Source: Erwinia sp. ErVv1 | GTDB taxonomy: Bacteria > Pseudomonadota > Gammaproteobacteria > Enterobacterales > Enterobacteriaceae | Direction of reading: 5' to 3' | Assembly: GCF_900068895.1 (NCBI RefSeq) | Contig: NZ_CDPK01000002.1 | Location: 269,366 to 309,369, forward strand | DNA length: 40,004 nucleotides | Shown: positions 27,906 to 36,900 of the stretch, one piece after another | Layout of the letters: the number at the start of each line of letters is the position of its first letter | Numbering within the stretch: position 1 is the first letter of the stretch | Program-made: the position numbers and the translations under genes | Notes under the pieces: generated by a model | The model's input: only the letters and a program-made list of their open reading frames with translations | Told to the model about the DNA's origin: nothing | The model's database searches: none

Positions 27906-27932
27906 GAAAAAAAAGGCGCACTCAGTGCGCCT
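27906..27932 (-). terminator. Terminator downstream of the BON lipoprotein gene
   Basis: AGGCGCAC/GTGCGCCT forms a perfect 8-bp stem with a 3-nt loop (27914-27932). On the minus strand it is followed by eight or more T residues, so it ends transcription of the BON-domain gene. On the plus strand, after ompW, it has no T-run but could act weakly. Confidence 0.85.
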
Positions 27933-27953
27933 CTGTAATCGTGCAAAGCCGAT

Positions 27954-28268
27954 TTATTTAATCTGCATATTGTTGGTTACCGCAGTTACGCCTTTCACGG
28001 TACGGGTGATTTGCACCGCACGGTTAGCCATCTGCGGGGTGGAGACAAAGCCGCTCAGCTGAACGCGACCTTTAAAGGTTTCAACGTTAATTTCCGTAGA
28101 CTTCAGTGAGTCATCCTTCAGCAGTTCGGTTTTAACTTTGGTCGTTACTACCGTGTCATCAAGATAACCACCGGTGCCTTCTTTAGTCGGGGTTGGCGCG
28201 CATGCGCTGACTGTAATAGCCACTACTGCTGCAACAACCATACCCGTCAGCATTTTAAACAACTTCAT
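27954..28268 (-). CDS. BON-domain lipoprotein
   Basis: This 104-residue protein has a lipoprotein signal (MKLFKMLTGMVVAAVVAITV) ending in the lipobox VSAC with Cys23. Residues +2 and +3 are Ala and Pro. One BON domain follows (about 39-104; TKVKTELLKDD, INVETFKGRVQLSGFV). BON domains bind phospholipid or attach to the envelope, as in OsmY and DolP, so an outer-membrane or periplasmic stress role is likely but inferred. The ATG at 28268 has GGGAG upstream. The gene lies between ompW and trpA, where E. coli has yciEFG instead. Confidence 0.85.
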   Translation of the reverse strand: MKLFKMLTGMVVAAVVAITVSACAPTPTKEGTGGYLDDTVVTTKVKTELLKDDSLKSTEINVETFKGRVQLSGFVSTPQMANRAVQITRTVKGVTAVTNNMQIK

Positions 28269-28384
28269 TATCGATCTCCCTGTCATCTTTGATTGGCATA
28301 AGCCGTATTTACAGAAACGCTCTGTAGCCTATCTAGTGTTAGCCACGAAATGGAAATTATCAAATATGGGCGCTTAAAATAGTG

Positions 28385-28420
28385 TTGAAATAACGCCTTA
28401 CCGGGTCAGGCAGGGCGTTA
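28385..28420 (-). terminator. Probable trp operon terminator
   Basis: Just past the trpA stop on the minus strand, TAACGCC (28414-28420 region) pairs with GGCGTTA (28391-28397 region) around a 16-nt loop. It is followed only by a broken T-rich stretch. It is weaker than the E. coli trp t terminator, so Rho-dependent termination may assist. Confidence 0.5.
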
Positions 28421-28429
28421 GTCGCAATA

Positions 28430-29233
28430 TTAGCGCGTTGCGGCTTTCAGGCTACTGACAAACGACGTCAGCTCGGCCAGCATCACCGGGGGATTGGCGT
28501 GATTTTTTTCAATAATTTTTACAATAGCGGAACCCGAAATGGCACCGGCTGCGCCTGCCGCCAGCGCCTCTTTCACCTGAGAGGGTTCAGAGATGCCAAA
28601 GCCCTGTAGCGGCGGCGCGGCATGATACTCACGAAGCTTATCCACCAGGTGGCCCAGCGGCAGCGCGGCGCGCGTCTCGGCACCGGTGACGCCGGCACGC
28701 GACAGCAAATAGGTATAGCCCCGGCCCCACGAGGCGATCTCCCGCAGCAGATCGTCGCTGGCATTTGGCGGGCAGATAAATATCGGCGCTACGTTGTGCC
28801 GCATGGCGGACTGACGGAAGGGGGCCGATTCCTCAATGGGGACATCCGCCACCAGCACCGAATCCACACCGACCTGCTGGCAGCGGGCAAAGAAATTATC
28901 AATACCGTTTGAAAACACCAGGTTCGCATACATCAGCAACCCAATGGGAAGAGTGGGGTATTTCTGGCGAATGGTTGCCAGCATCTCGAAGCAGACGCCA
29001 GGCGTGACGCCGGCCGCGAACGCGCGCAGCGTGGCGTTCTGAATAGTCGGACCGTCAGCCAGCGGATCGGAGAAGGGAATACCCAGCTCCAGCGCATCGG
29101 CACCGCCTGCAACCAGCGCGTCGATTATGCGTAGCGACAGCTCGGGCGTGGGATCGCCCAGCGTCACGAAGGGGACAAAGGCACCTTCTTTCCGCGCCTT
29201 CAACTGCTTAAATAGTTCGTCGTAACGTTCCAT
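28430..29233 (-). CDS. trpA: Tryptophan synthase alpha subunit
   Basis: The alpha subunit cleaves indole-3-glycerol phosphate to indole, which is channelled to TrpB. The protein is a 267-residue TIM barrel with catalytic Glu49 ([11 protein letters not shown]) and Asp60 (LADGPT). The flexible loop 6 region RAGVTGAE is conserved. It starts 1 nt inside the trpB stop (TGATG), giving translational coupling and equal subunit yields. It is the last gene of the operon. Confidence 0.97.
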   Translation of the reverse strand: MERYDELFKQLKARKEGAFVPFVTLGDPTPELSLRIIDALVAGGADALELGIPFSDPLADGPTIQNATLRAFAAGVTPGVCFEMLATIRQKYPTLPIGLLMYANLVFSNGIDNFFARCQQVGVDSVLVADVPIEESAPFRQSAMRHNVAPIFICPPNASDDLLREIASWGRGYTYLLSRAGVTGAETRAALPLGHLVDKLREYHAAPPLQGFGISEPSQVKEALAAGAAGAISGSAIVKIIEKNHANPPVMLAELTSFVSSLKAATR

Positions 29234-30423
29234 CAGATCTCTCCCTTCGCGGTCAGAATATCGTGCACGGTAAATATATCTTTATCGCCCCGTCCCGACA
29301 GGTTAACCACCAGGAGCTGCTCTTTCTCAGGCGCGTCGCGCATCATCCGTAGGGCGTGAGCCAGTGCGTGTGAGGACTCCAGCGCCGGAATGATCCCTTC
29401 GCTTCGGCATAGCAGCTTAAACGCATCCAATGCCTCATCGTCGGTAACAGAGACATAATCAGCACGACCTGAGCTGTTGAGGTGGGCATGCTGTGGGCCG
29501 ACTGACGGAAAATCCAGACCGGCGGAGATAGAGTAGGACTCCTCTATCTGCCCGTCTTCGGTCTGCATCATGGGGGCTTTCATACCGAAATAGATCCCCA
29601 CGCGTCCGTGCTTCAGCGGTGCACCGTGCTCGCCGCTTTCGATGCCGTGGCCGGCAGGCTCAACGCCAATCAGGTTGACGGAGGGCTCATCAATAAAGTC
29701 CGCAAACATGCCGATGGCGTTAGAGCCGCCGCCGACGCAGGCGATAAGCGCATCCGGCAGGCGGCCTTCTCTTTCGAGGATTTGCGCTTTCGTCTCTTCG
29801 CCAATCATGCGCTGGAACTCGCGGACAATCGTCGGGAAGGGGTGCGGGCCTGCCGCAGTGCCGAGCATATAGTGGGCTGTCTCATAGCTGCCGGACCAGT
29901 CGCGCAGCGCCTCGTTGCAGGCATCTTTCAGCGTCGCCGAGCCGCTGTGTACCGGGATCACTTCGGCACCCATCAGACGCATTCTGAACACGTTTGGTGA
30001 CTGGCGCTCGATATCCTTGGCACCCATGTAGATACGGCACTTGAGGCCCAGCAGGGCACAGGCGAGGGCAGAGGCGACGCCGTGCTGACCCGCGCCGGTT
30101 TCAGCAATAATTTCAGATTTGCCCATCCGCTTAGCCAGCAGCGCCTGGCCCAGAACCTGGTTCGTCTTATGCGCGCCGCCGTGCAGCAGATCTTCGCGCT
30201 TCAGATAAAGACGGGTCCGGGTGCCTTTGGTCAGGTTTTTACACAGGGTGAGCGCGGTTGGGCGACCGGCATAGTTTTTCAGCAAATCGTTAAATTCAGC
30301 CTGGAATTCCGGATCGCGCTGCGCGCTGACAAAGGCTTCTTCCAGCTGATTCAGTGCGGGCATCAGAATCTGCGGCACGTACATACCGCCAAATTCACCA
30401 AAGTAGGGATTCAATAAAGTCAT
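29233..30423 (-). CDS. trpB: Tryptophan synthase beta subunit
   Basis: This is the PLP-dependent enzyme that condenses indole with serine to tryptophan. The protein has 396 residues from the ATG at 30423 ([17 protein letters not shown]), one fewer than E. coli. The PLP lysine is Lys86 in HGGAHKTNQ, and the phosphate-binding loop is [10 protein letters not shown]. An upstream in-frame start (30474) was rejected because it reads through the intergenic hairpin and is not conserved. GAGAAG precedes the chosen start. It overlaps trpA by 1 nt. Confidence 0.97.
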   Translation of the reverse strand: MTLLNPYFGEFGGMYVPQILMPALNQLEEAFVSAQRDPEFQAEFNDLLKNYAGRPTALTLCKNLTKGTRTRLYLKREDLLHGGAHKTNQVLGQALLAKRMGKSEIIAETGAGQHGVASALACALLGLKCRIYMGAKDIERQSPNVFRMRLMGAEVIPVHSGSATLKDACNEALRDWSGSYETAHYMLGTAAGPHPFPTIVREFQRMIGEETKAQILEREGRLPDALIACVGGGSNAIGMFADFIDEPSVNLIGVEPAGHGIESGEHGAPLKHGRVGIYFGMKAPMMQTEDGQIEESYSISAGLDFPSVGPQHAHLNSSGRADYVSVTDDEALDAFKLLCRSEGIIPALESSHALAHALRMMRDAPEKEQLLVVNLSGRGDKDIFTVHDILTAKGEI

Positions 30424-30445
30424 ATTGCTTCTCTTTTCGTTTGTC

Positions 30446-30465
30446 GGGCTGGACGGGGCCAGCCC
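30446..30465 (-). other. Hairpin in the trpCF-trpB gap
   Basis: GGGCTGG (30446-30452) and CCAGCCC (30459-30465) form a perfect 7-bp stem with a 6-nt loop, in a 50-bp gap. It starts 8 nt past the trpCF stop and has no T-run. It probably stabilises or spaces the message. Confidence 0.5.
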
Positions 30466-30473
30466 AAACGGCA

Positions 30474-31835
30474 TCAGTAAGCCTTCAGGGTTTGAAACAC
30501 CGAGGCAATTTTGGCGGCGTCTTTAACGCCGGGCTGGCTTTCAACGCCGGAGTTAAAATCCAAGCCCGCGCAGCCCAGCTGTGCAGCCTGTACGCAGTTA
30601 TCTGCCCCCAGACCGCCTGCCAGCAGGACGTTATCCAGCGTCTGGCCTTCCAGCAGGGACCAGTCGAAATTCTTACCGCTGCCGCCGTTACCATTATCGA
30701 AGACGTAGCGATCAACGCCCGTCCAGTCGCGAACGGGGAGGGTGTTCACAATGCTGAACGCCTTCCAAATCTGCACGTCAGCCGGCAGCTGTACCCGCAG
30801 GGCATTGACGAAATCACGATCCTCATCGCCATGCAGCTGTACCGCATGCAGGCTAAGTGCTGCGGCGGTGGTGACAATGTCACTGACAGGGCTGTTGCGA
30901 AACACGCCGACGTACTTAAGTTTAGCGGCATGCGTTAAGGTCCGCGCGGTGTCAATGTTCACGCAGCGCGGGGATCCCTCAACAAAGATCAGTCCGCCGT
31001 AGATAGCGCCAGCCTCCAGCGCGCTTCGGGCATCTTCAGGACGGGTCAGTCCGCAAATTTTGTTATCACCCATGATAACCCGACGCACGGCGGCGGCCAG
31101 ATCCTCTTCGGACATCAGCGCCGAGCCAATCAGGAAACCGTTGGCAAAATGGCTAAGCGCACGCACCTGGGCGTAGCTGTTGATACCCGACTCGCTGATC
31201 ACCGTCACGCCGTGGGCCACCTTTGGCGCAAGGCGACGTGTGCGATCCAGGTCAATCGACAGATCGCGCAGATCGCGGTTATTGATGCCGACCACCCTGG
31301 CGCCCAGCGCCGTGGCGCGCGCCAGTTCTTCATCACTGATGGCTTCGGTCAGCACGCCCATATTCAGGCTGTGTGCGACGGCCGCCAGCTGACGATACTG
31401 TTCATCATTCACCACCGACAGCATCAGCAAAATGGCATCGGCCTGATAGTAACGTGCCAGATAGATCTGATAAGGGTCGATGATAAAGTCTTTGCACAAC
31501 ACTGGCTGAGTAATGGCCGCGCTGACAATGGATAAAAACTCGAACTGCCCCTGGAAATATTTCTCATCGGTTAGCACCGATACGGCCGAGGCGTAATCCT
31601 TGTAAACACCGGCGATAGCGGCCGGGTCAAAATCCTCGCGGATCAGCCCTTTTGATGGAGAGGCTTTCTTACACTCCAGAATAAACACCGTCCTGGCCCC
31701 TTGTAGCGCATCATAAAAGCTGCGGGTGGCGGGGACGATGTCGTTCTGGAAGGAGGCCAGCGGCTGCTGCTGCTGACGCGCGGTCAGCCACAGCGCTTTG
31801 TCCTGCACAATTTTAGCGAGTACGGTATCCTGCAT
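30474..31835 (-). CDS. trpCF: Bifunctional indole-3-glycerol phosphate synthase / phosphoribosylanthranilate isomerase
   Basis: This fused enzyme carries out two consecutive steps of tryptophan synthesis. The protein has 453 residues. The N-terminal TrpC barrel (about 1-255) has Glu54 and Lys56 in [12 protein letters not shown], Lys115 in VLCKDF and Glu164 in VLTEAIS. The C-terminal TrpF barrel (about 257-453) begins at [12 protein letters not shown] with the catalytic Cys and ends LDFNSGVES. It starts 2 nt after the trpD stop, implying coupling. The TrpC-TrpF fusion is normal in Enterobacterales. Confidence 0.97.
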   Translation of the reverse strand: MQDTVLAKIVQDKALWLTARQQQQPLASFQNDIVPATRSFYDALQGARTVFILECKKASPSKGLIREDFDPAAIAGVYKDYASAVSVLTDEKYFQGQFEFLSIVSAAITQPVLCKDFIIDPYQIYLARYYQADAILLMLSVVNDEQYRQLAAVAHSLNMGVLTEAISDEELARATALGARVVGINNRDLRDLSIDLDRTRRLAPKVAHGVTVISESGINSYAQVRALSHFANGFLIGSALMSEEDLAAAVRRVIMGDNKICGLTRPEDARSALEAGAIYGGLIFVEGSPRCVNIDTARTLTHAAKLKYVGVFRNSPVSDIVTTAAALSLHAVQLHGDEDRDFVNALRVQLPADVQIWKAFSIVNTLPVRDWTGVDRYVFDNGNGGSGKNFDWSLLEGQTLDNVLLAGGLGADNCVQAAQLGCAGLDFNSGVESQPGVKDAAKIASVFQTLKAY

Positions 31836-31837
31836 GA

Positions 31838-32839
31838 TTATCCTCTTGCTGCCAGTGCCACAACGCGCTCGTAAGCTTTGCCACTGCGAATGACGTTCAG
31901 TGCCTGCTGCGCGTTCTCACGCAGATCTTCATGTCCGAAAACCTTTAACAGCAGAGCGACGTTGATTGCCACGGCTTCTTCGTGCGCGCGCTCGCCTTTA
32001 CCCTGGAGCAATCGCGTTAAAATGTCACGATTTTCTTCTGGCAGGCCACCTGCCAGTGCCTCCTGCGGGTGGAAGCTCAGGCCGAAGTCCTCCGGCGTCA
32101 GCTGATAATGGGTGATTTCGCCGTCGCGCAGTTCTGCAATATGGGTCGCGCTGTGCACCGCCACTTCATCCATACCGCCGCCGTGGACCACGGCAGCACG
32201 CTGGTAGCCGAGCATTTTCAGGGTCTGCGCCACCGGCAGCACCAGTTCCGGGCTGTAGACGCCGATCACCGCCAGCGGCGGGCGAGCCGGGTTAATCAGC
32301 GGGCCGAGCACGTTAAACAGGGTGCGCGTTTTCAACTGCTGACGTACCGGCATCGCATGACGGAAACCGGTGTGATACTGAGGGGCAAATAAAAAGCAGA
32401 CGTTAAGCTCATCCAGCGCTTTGCGCGCCTCATCCGCAGGCAGATCGAGGCTGATACCAAAGGCGGCGAGCAGATCGGACGATCCCGACTTACTGGAAAC
32501 GCTGCGGTTGCCGTGCTTGGCGACTTTCAGTCCGCAGGCCGAGGCGACAAAGGCGCTGGCGGTGGAAATATTGATGCTGTTGCTGCCGTCGCCACCGGTG
32601 CCGACAATATCTGCAAACGGGTAATCCGGGCGCGGGAAGGGCTTTGCATCTTCCAGCAGCGCGGTTGCCGCTCCGGCAATCTCTTCCGGACGCTCACCGC
32701 GTACTTTCATCGCAATCAGCGCAGCCGCCAGCTGTGTCGGTTCCAGCTGCCCGGTAATAATGGCGGTAAACAGCTGGTGGCTCTCGGCCTGCGTCAGGGA
32801 ATTCGCCTGGTATAGTTTTTCCAGAATAGCGTTCATCAT
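31838..32839 (-). CDS. trpD: Anthranilate phosphoribosyltransferase
   Basis: The enzyme transfers the phosphoribosyl group from PRPP to anthranilate. The protein has 333 residues and corresponds only to the C-terminal half of the fused E. coli TrpGD. The PRPP/anthranilate loop GTGGDG is near residue 81, followed by the [17 protein letters not shown] segment and VHGGGMDE. Two adjacent ATG codons (32839 and 32836) follow AAGGAG. The second has better spacing (6 nt), so the true protein may be 332 residues. It lies 12 bp after trpG. Confidence 0.96.
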   Translation of the reverse strand: MMNAILEKLYQANSLTQAESHQLFTAIITGQLEPTQLAAALIAMKVRGERPEEIAGAATALLEDAKPFPRPDYPFADIVGTGGDGSNSINISTASAFVASACGLKVAKHGNRSVSSKSGSSDLLAAFGISLDLPADEARKALDELNVCFLFAPQYHTGFRHAMPVRQQLKTRTLFNVLGPLINPARPPLAVIGVYSPELVLPVAQTLKMLGYQRAAVVHGGGMDEVAVHSATHIAELRDGEITHYQLTPEDFGLSFHPQEALAGGLPEENRDILTRLLQGKGERAHEEAVAINVALLLKVFGHEDLRENAQQALNVIRSGKAYERVVALAARG

Positions 32840-32851
32840 TCTCTCCTTATC

Positions 32852-33430
32852 TTACGCCAGCGCCCAGGCGAGGGTTTGTTCCAGCAGACGTGCGCCCTGC
32901 GTGGTCAGAATGGATTCCGGATGGAACTGGAAGCCGCAAACGCGATCGTTATCGTGACGAACGGCCATCACCATGCCGTTGAAGGTGGCATTAACCGTCA
33001 GTTCATCCGGAATATTGCTCCCAACCAGCGAGTGGTAACGCGCCACCGGCAGTGGGTTGCTGAGTCCGGCAAACATTCCCTCGCCGTCATGGGCGATCCC
33101 CGAAGCCTTGCCATGCAGGATCTCACCGGCCTGGCCGACGTGGCCGCCCCAGGCTTCCACGATGGCCTGATGGCCAAGACAGATACCAATAATCGGCAGA
33201 TGACCCCGCAGCCGTCGCAGCAGTTCAGGCATACAGCCCGCGTCTGCCGGCGCGCCGGGACCGGGGGAGAGCATCAGCACCGGTTTTTCCATCGCCTGGA
33301 GGCGCTCAATCAGCGTCTGCGCAGGGACGCTGTTGCGATAAACCACGACGTTATGTCCAAAGGCCCGCAGCTGGTCGACAAGGTTATAGGTGAAGGAGTC
33401 AAAGTTATCGAGCAGTAGAATATCGGCCAT
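32852..33430 (-). CDS. trpG: Anthranilate synthase glutamine amidotransferase component
   Basis: This class I glutaminase supplies ammonia to TrpE. The protein has 192 residues from the ATG at 33430 ([20 protein letters not shown]). The catalytic Cys84 is in GICLGHQ, and the His-Glu pair is in FHPESILT near residues 170-172. The gene stands alone instead of being fused to trpD as in E. coli and Salmonella. Its ATG overlaps the trpE TGA by 1 nt, with AAGGAG inside the trpE end, giving coupled translation of the two enzyme subunits. Confidence 0.96.
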   Translation of the reverse strand: MADILLLDNFDSFTYNLVDQLRAFGHNVVVYRNSVPAQTLIERLQAMEKPVLMLSPGPGAPADAGCMPELLRRLRGHLPIIGICLGHQAIVEAWGGHVGQAGEILHGKASGIAHDGEGMFAGLSNPLPVARYHSLVGSNIPDELTVNATFNGMVMAVRHDNDRVCGFQFHPESILTTQGARLLEQTLAWALA

Positions 33431-34992
33431 CAGAATATCTCCTTGCAGTGATGAGCGGTGGCAATGGCGCGAAGAACCGCGCGGGCTTTGTTGCGGCACT
33501 CATCCGCTTCGGCCTGCGGTATGGAATCCAGTACGACGCCCGCGCCCGCCTGTACGGTTGCGATGCCATCCTCAACGTATGCCGATCGAATCACGATACA
33601 GGTATCCAGAGAGCCGTTAGCGGTAAAATAGCCCACCGCGCCGCCGTAGCTGCCGCGCCGGGTGGCTTCAGCTTTAGCAATCAGCTGCATGGCGCGCACC
33701 TTAGGCGCGCCGCTCAGCGTACCCATATTCATGCAGGCGCTGTAGGCGTGCAGCACGTCCAGATCGCCACGCAGCTGGCCCACCACGCGCGACACCAGGT
33801 GCATGACAAAAGAGTAGCGATCGACTTTGGTCAGGTCGGCAACATAGCGGCTGCCCGGCTCGCAGATGCGGGCCAGATCGTTGCGCGCCAGATCAACCAG
33901 CATCAGGTGCTCCGCCAGCTCTTTATGGTCGGTGCGCATTTCCAGCTCGATGCGGCTGTCCAAATCCCGGTCCAGCGTGCCGTCGGCGTGTCTGCCGCGC
34001 GGGCGGGTCCCGGCGATGGGATAAATTTCAATCTGCCGGCTGGCGGCGTCATATTTCAGCGAGCTTTCCGGAGAGGCACCGAACAGGCTGAAGTCGCGAT
34101 CCTGCATAAAAAACATATAGGGGCTGGGGTTGCTGTTTTTGAGCGTCTCATACGCCGCCAGCGGAGAAGGACAGGGCAGAGAGAAGCGCCGTGAAGGTAC
34201 CACCTGGAAAATTTCACCCGCCCGAATTGCCTTCTGCATCTCACGCACCACGCTGCAGTACTCTTCGTCGCTCTGGTTGCCGCTCAGCACCATCGATTCG
34301 ACCGGCTGCACCGGCAGCGGGGCTGCTGGCTGGAGCATCTGTGCATGCAGCTGTTCGATACGGCTTTGCAGGCGCAGGAATTCGGCGGGTGCCGGGCTAA
34401 ACAGGCTGGCCTGCAGTCGGGCGGTCTGGCTCTGATGGTCGATAACCAGCAGGGTTTCTGCCAGATAGAAGCAATAGTCAGGACAGCGCTGATCGTTGCT
34501 CAGGGGAGGCAGGTCCTCAAACCCGGCGACCAGATCATAGGCAAACAGGCCGCCAAGCAGCACCGCCTCGCGCTCCTCCTGCGGGCTGTTAACCAGCTGA
34601 GGGATCAGACGCAGCGCGTCAAAAACGGAGGTTGCCTTAAGACGGGAATCCTCGTCCTGAACGTCATTATTCTTTGGGAACCTGAGTTCACGACCGTCGG
34701 GACGCAGGCTATTGCTTACGTCCTCGGGCAGGGCGGCATCAAGCAGCGGCAATATGGTCCGGCCATTCTCAGAAAGCGCCTGAATGCTGACCACGCCGTT
34801 TAGCGCACTGATGCGCAGCGCGCTGTCGACAATCAGCAGGCTTTTCAGGTTGCGCTTACTGTCGATATCAGCCGACTCAAGCAGCAGCGTGGAGGGACGG
34901 GCACCGCAGAGCTGATGAAATACGGATGCCGGATCTTCGCGGTAGGGCGCATTGCCGGTTATCAACTTCACTGTAGGTCTGGCGTTTTGCAT
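33430..34992 (-). CDS. trpE: Anthranilate synthase component I
   Basis: TrpE converts chorismate plus ammonia to anthranilate, the first committed step, and is feedback-inhibited by tryptophan. The protein has 520 residues, as in E. coli. The tryptophan-binding [11 protein letters not shown] (37-47) is conserved. The chorismate domain has [39 protein letters not shown] and the metal-binding Glu region [19 protein letters not shown]. It follows the leader attenuator directly. The ATG at 34992 has only a modest GAGA site. Confidence 0.97.
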   Translation of the reverse strand: MQNARPTVKLITGNAPYREDPASVFHQLCGARPSTLLLESADIDSKRNLKSLLIVDSALRISALNGVVSIQALSENGRTILPLLDAALPEDVSNSLRPDGRELRFPKNNDVQDEDSRLKATSVFDALRLIPQLVNSPQEEREAVLLGGLFAYDLVAGFEDLPPLSNDQRCPDYCFYLAETLLVIDHQSQTARLQASLFSPAPAEFLRLQSRIEQLHAQMLQPAAPLPVQPVESMVLSGNQSDEEYCSVVREMQKAIRAGEIFQVVPSRRFSLPCPSPLAAYETLKNSNPSPYMFFMQDRDFSLFGASPESSLKYDAASRQIEIYPIAGTRPRGRHADGTLDRDLDSRIELEMRTDHKELAEHLMLVDLARNDLARICEPGSRYVADLTKVDRYSFVMHLVSRVVGQLRGDLDVLHAYSACMNMGTLSGAPKVRAMQLIAKAEATRRGSYGGAVGYFTANGSLDTCIVIRSAYVEDGIATVQAGAGVVLDSIPQAEADECRNKARAVLRAIATAHHCKEIF

Positions 34993-35015
34993 GAGGTCAG
35001 TTCTCTGAATTTGCT

Positions 35016-35042
35016 AAAAAAAAAGCCCGCTGTAGGCGGGCT
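35016..35042 (-). terminator. trp attenuator (regions 3 and 4)
   Basis: On the minus strand AGCCCGC, a 5-nt loop and GCGGGCT are followed by a run of nine T residues. Upstream, ACGGGC directly after the trpL stop can pair with GCCCG(T)-type sequence of region 3, forming the antiterminator, as in E. coli. Ribosome stalling at the two Trp codons of trpL would favour read-through. Confidence 0.93.
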
Positions 35043-35089
35043 CGGGTATCTGCACAGCGTCTGATGACGTGTATGACTCCTCCGCCCGT

Positions 35090-35140
35090 TCAGGGAGAAG
35101 TACGCCACCAGCCGGTCATAACTAACGTGAATGTTTTCAT
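35090..35140 (-). CDS. trpL: trp operon leader peptide
   Basis: This 16-residue peptide, MKTFTLVMTGWWRTSP, is too short for ordinary gene finding. It has tandem Trp codons at 11-12, followed by RTS as in the 14-residue E. coli peptide ([14 protein letters not shown]). The ribosome site region GGGTATCTGAAAA precedes the ATG as in E. coli. It senses charged tRNA-Trp, so scarcity stalls the ribosome and prevents attenuation of trpE-A. A longer frame from an upstream ATG in another phase reads through the attenuator and was rejected. Confidence 0.95.
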   Translation of the reverse strand: MKTFTLVMTGWWRTSP

Positions 35141-35169
35141 TTTTCAGATACCCTTGCATGTGAACTTGT

Positions 35170-35203
35170 GTACTAGTTAACTGGTTCGCGGCAAAAAAGT
35201 CAA
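35170..35203 (-). promoter_or_regulatory. trp promoter with TrpR operator
   Basis: The minus strand has -35 TTGACT (35198-35203), a 17-bp spacer and -10 TTAACT (35175-35180). The operator GTACTAGTTAACTGGTTC (35170-35187) overlaps the -10. One half matches the TrpR consensus GTACTAGTTAACTAGTAC perfectly and the other differs at two bases. Transcription probably starts near 35166, as in E. coli. Confidence 0.92.
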
Positions 35204-35275
35204 TACTCTTTTTCTCTCCGCTGATAATTCTGGTTATCATGTTGCTCCATTTATTCCGCCGATGCCGGAGCCGTT

Positions 35276-36145
35276 TTGAGCGAACCCACCCTTCTTAGTT
35301 CTTTTCCCATATACGATCTTCACAGCCATACGCGCGCTTCCGACGGGTTTCTGACCCCGGAGGCGTTGGTGCTGAGAGCCGTGGAACATCGCGTGGGCGT
35401 GCTGGCCATCACCGACCACGACACCACTGAAGGCGTGCAGCCGGCGCGTGAGGCGATTGCTAAGCATCAGCTACCGCTAAGACTGATAGCGGGCGTGGAA
35501 GTCTCCACGCTGTGGGAGAACCATGAGATCCATATTGTTGGGCTTGGCATCGACTGCACTCATCCGGTGCTGGTCGAGTTTCTGAACGCGCAGACCGCGC
35601 GTCGCCACGCCCGGGCTGAAATTATTGCCGAGCGACTGGAGAAAGCACGTATCCCTGGCGCGCTGGCAGGCGCAATGGCGCTGGCGGAGGGAGGCGCGAT
35701 TACCCGTGGCCATTTTGCCCGCTTCCTGATTGCCCAGGGAAAGGCGGATAATATGGCGCAGGTATTTAAAAACTACCTCGCCCGGGGGAAAACCGGCTAC
35801 GCGCCGCCACAGTGGTGTACAATTAAACAAGCCATTGATGCTATTCATCATTCTGGCGGTCGAACCGTACTGGCACATCCGGGCCGCTACGGGCTGTCGG
35901 CCAAGTGGCTTAAGCGCCTGATCTCACACTTCAGTGAAGAGGGCGGTGACGCGATGGAAGTGGCGCAGTGTCAGCAGGCGCCACATGAACGGACTCAGCT
36001 GGCGCGCTACGCGCAGGACTATCGGCTGGCCGCTTCGCAGGGCTCTGATTTTCATCAGCCCTGCCCGTGGATTGAGCTTGGTAAAAAATTATGGCTTCCG
36101 GGGGGCGTCGAGGCCGTGTGGCAGCGCTTTCCTGAAATAGAGTAG
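35276..36145 (+). CDS. rnm: 5'-3' exoribonuclease RNase AM (PHP domain)
   Basis: This is the former yciV. The enzyme degrades short RNAs and helps mature 5' ends of rRNA; it also hydrolyses 3',5'-nucleotide bisphosphates. The protein has 289 residues. The PHP metal-binding motifs are YDLHSHTRASDG (13-24), ITDHDTT (about 45-51), GVEVST, HPGR and SDFHQP. No in-frame ATG precedes the first motif, so I assign a TTG start at 35276, with CCGGAG 6-7 nt before it. This gives MSEPTLL, comparable to the E. coli start. It is divergent from the trp operon, as in E. coli. Confidence 0.94.
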   Translation: MSEPTLLSSFPIYDLHSHTRASDGFLTPEALVLRAVEHRVGVLAITDHDTTEGVQPAREAIAKHQLPLRLIAGVEVSTLWENHEIHIVGLGIDCTHPVLVEFLNAQTARRHARAEIIAERLEKARIPGALAGAMALAEGGAITRGHFARFLIAQGKADNMAQVFKNYLARGKTGYAPPQWCTIKQAIDAIHHSGGRTVLAHPGRYGLSAKWLKRLISHFSEEGGDAMEVAQCQQAPHERTQLARYAQDYRLAASQGSDFHQPCPWIELGKKLWLPGGVEAVWQRFPEIE

Positions 36146-36186
36146 GTTTGTTCCGCCAGCCGTGCGGCAAACGAGAGGTTTTTTTA

Positions 36187-36807
36187 ATGAGTCAATTTTT
36201 CTATATTCACCCGGAAAACCCGCAGCCGCGCCTGATTAAACAGGCCGTTGAGCTACTGAATAAAGGCAGCGTGATCGTATATCCTACGGATTCGGGCTAC
36301 GCGCTGGGCTGCAAGCTGGAAGATAAAACCGCCATGGAGCGTATCTGCCGCATTCGCAAGCTCGACGGTAACCATAACTTCACGCTGATGTGCCGCGATC
36401 TTTCAGAATTGTCGACCTATGCTTATGTCGACAATACGGCGTTCAGGCTGATTAAAAATAATACGCCCGGCAACTACACGTTTATCCTTAAGGCGACGAA
36501 GGAAGTACCGCGTCGATTGATGAGCGATAAACGAAAAACCATTGGCCTGCGGGTGCCGTCTAATCCGATTGCGCTGGCGCTGCTGGAAGCGCTGAACGAG
36601 CCAATGATGTCAACGTCGCTAATGCTGCCCGGCAATGATTTTACGGAGTCCGATCCGGAAGCCATTCAGGATGAAATAGGCAAGCTGGTGGATTTGATTA
36701 TTCATGGCGGCTATCTGGGACAGCAGCCGACTACGGTTATTGATCTTACGGAGAATACGCCGGAGGTTGTCAGGGAAGGGGTTGGCGACGTACAGCCATT
36801 CCTGTAG
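36187..36807 (+). CDS. yciO: YciO family protein (Sua5/YrdC-like)
   Basis: This 206-residue protein, the same length as E. coli YciO, has a YrdC/Sua5 fold. The core motifs are SVIVYPTDSGYALGC (29-43), the KRKTIGLRVPSNPIA region and TSLMLPGNDFTESDPE. Relatives make threonylcarbamoyl-AMP for tRNA t6A, but YciO itself is not the main t6A enzyme and its role is unclear. I chose the ATG at 36187 over one 39 nt upstream because AGAGG precedes it and it matches E. coli. It lies 41 bp after rnm and is probably co-transcribed. Confidence 0.94.
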   Translation: MSQFFYIHPENPQPRLIKQAVELLNKGSVIVYPTDSGYALGCKLEDKTAMERICRIRKLDGNHNFTLMCRDLSELSTYAYVDNTAFRLIKNNTPGNYTFILKATKEVPRRLMSDKRKTIGLRVPSNPIALALLEALNEPMMSTSLMLPGNDFTESDPEAIQDEIGKLVDLIIHGGYLGQQPTTVIDLTENTPEVVREGVGDVQPFL

Positions 36808-36900
36808 TCATGCTTGCTGCCCGGCGGGATATCCTATCCGCAGGGCAGCTATTGATCGTTGCGCATGTCTGTCCATTTCTGAGAGGGCAATTAACCTGGT

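Noticed and set aside
34968-35240. 90-codon minus-strand frame covering the trp leader
   Set aside because: It is in a different phase from trpL, spans the promoter and the attenuator, and its translation has no homology. The 16-residue trpL explains the region.
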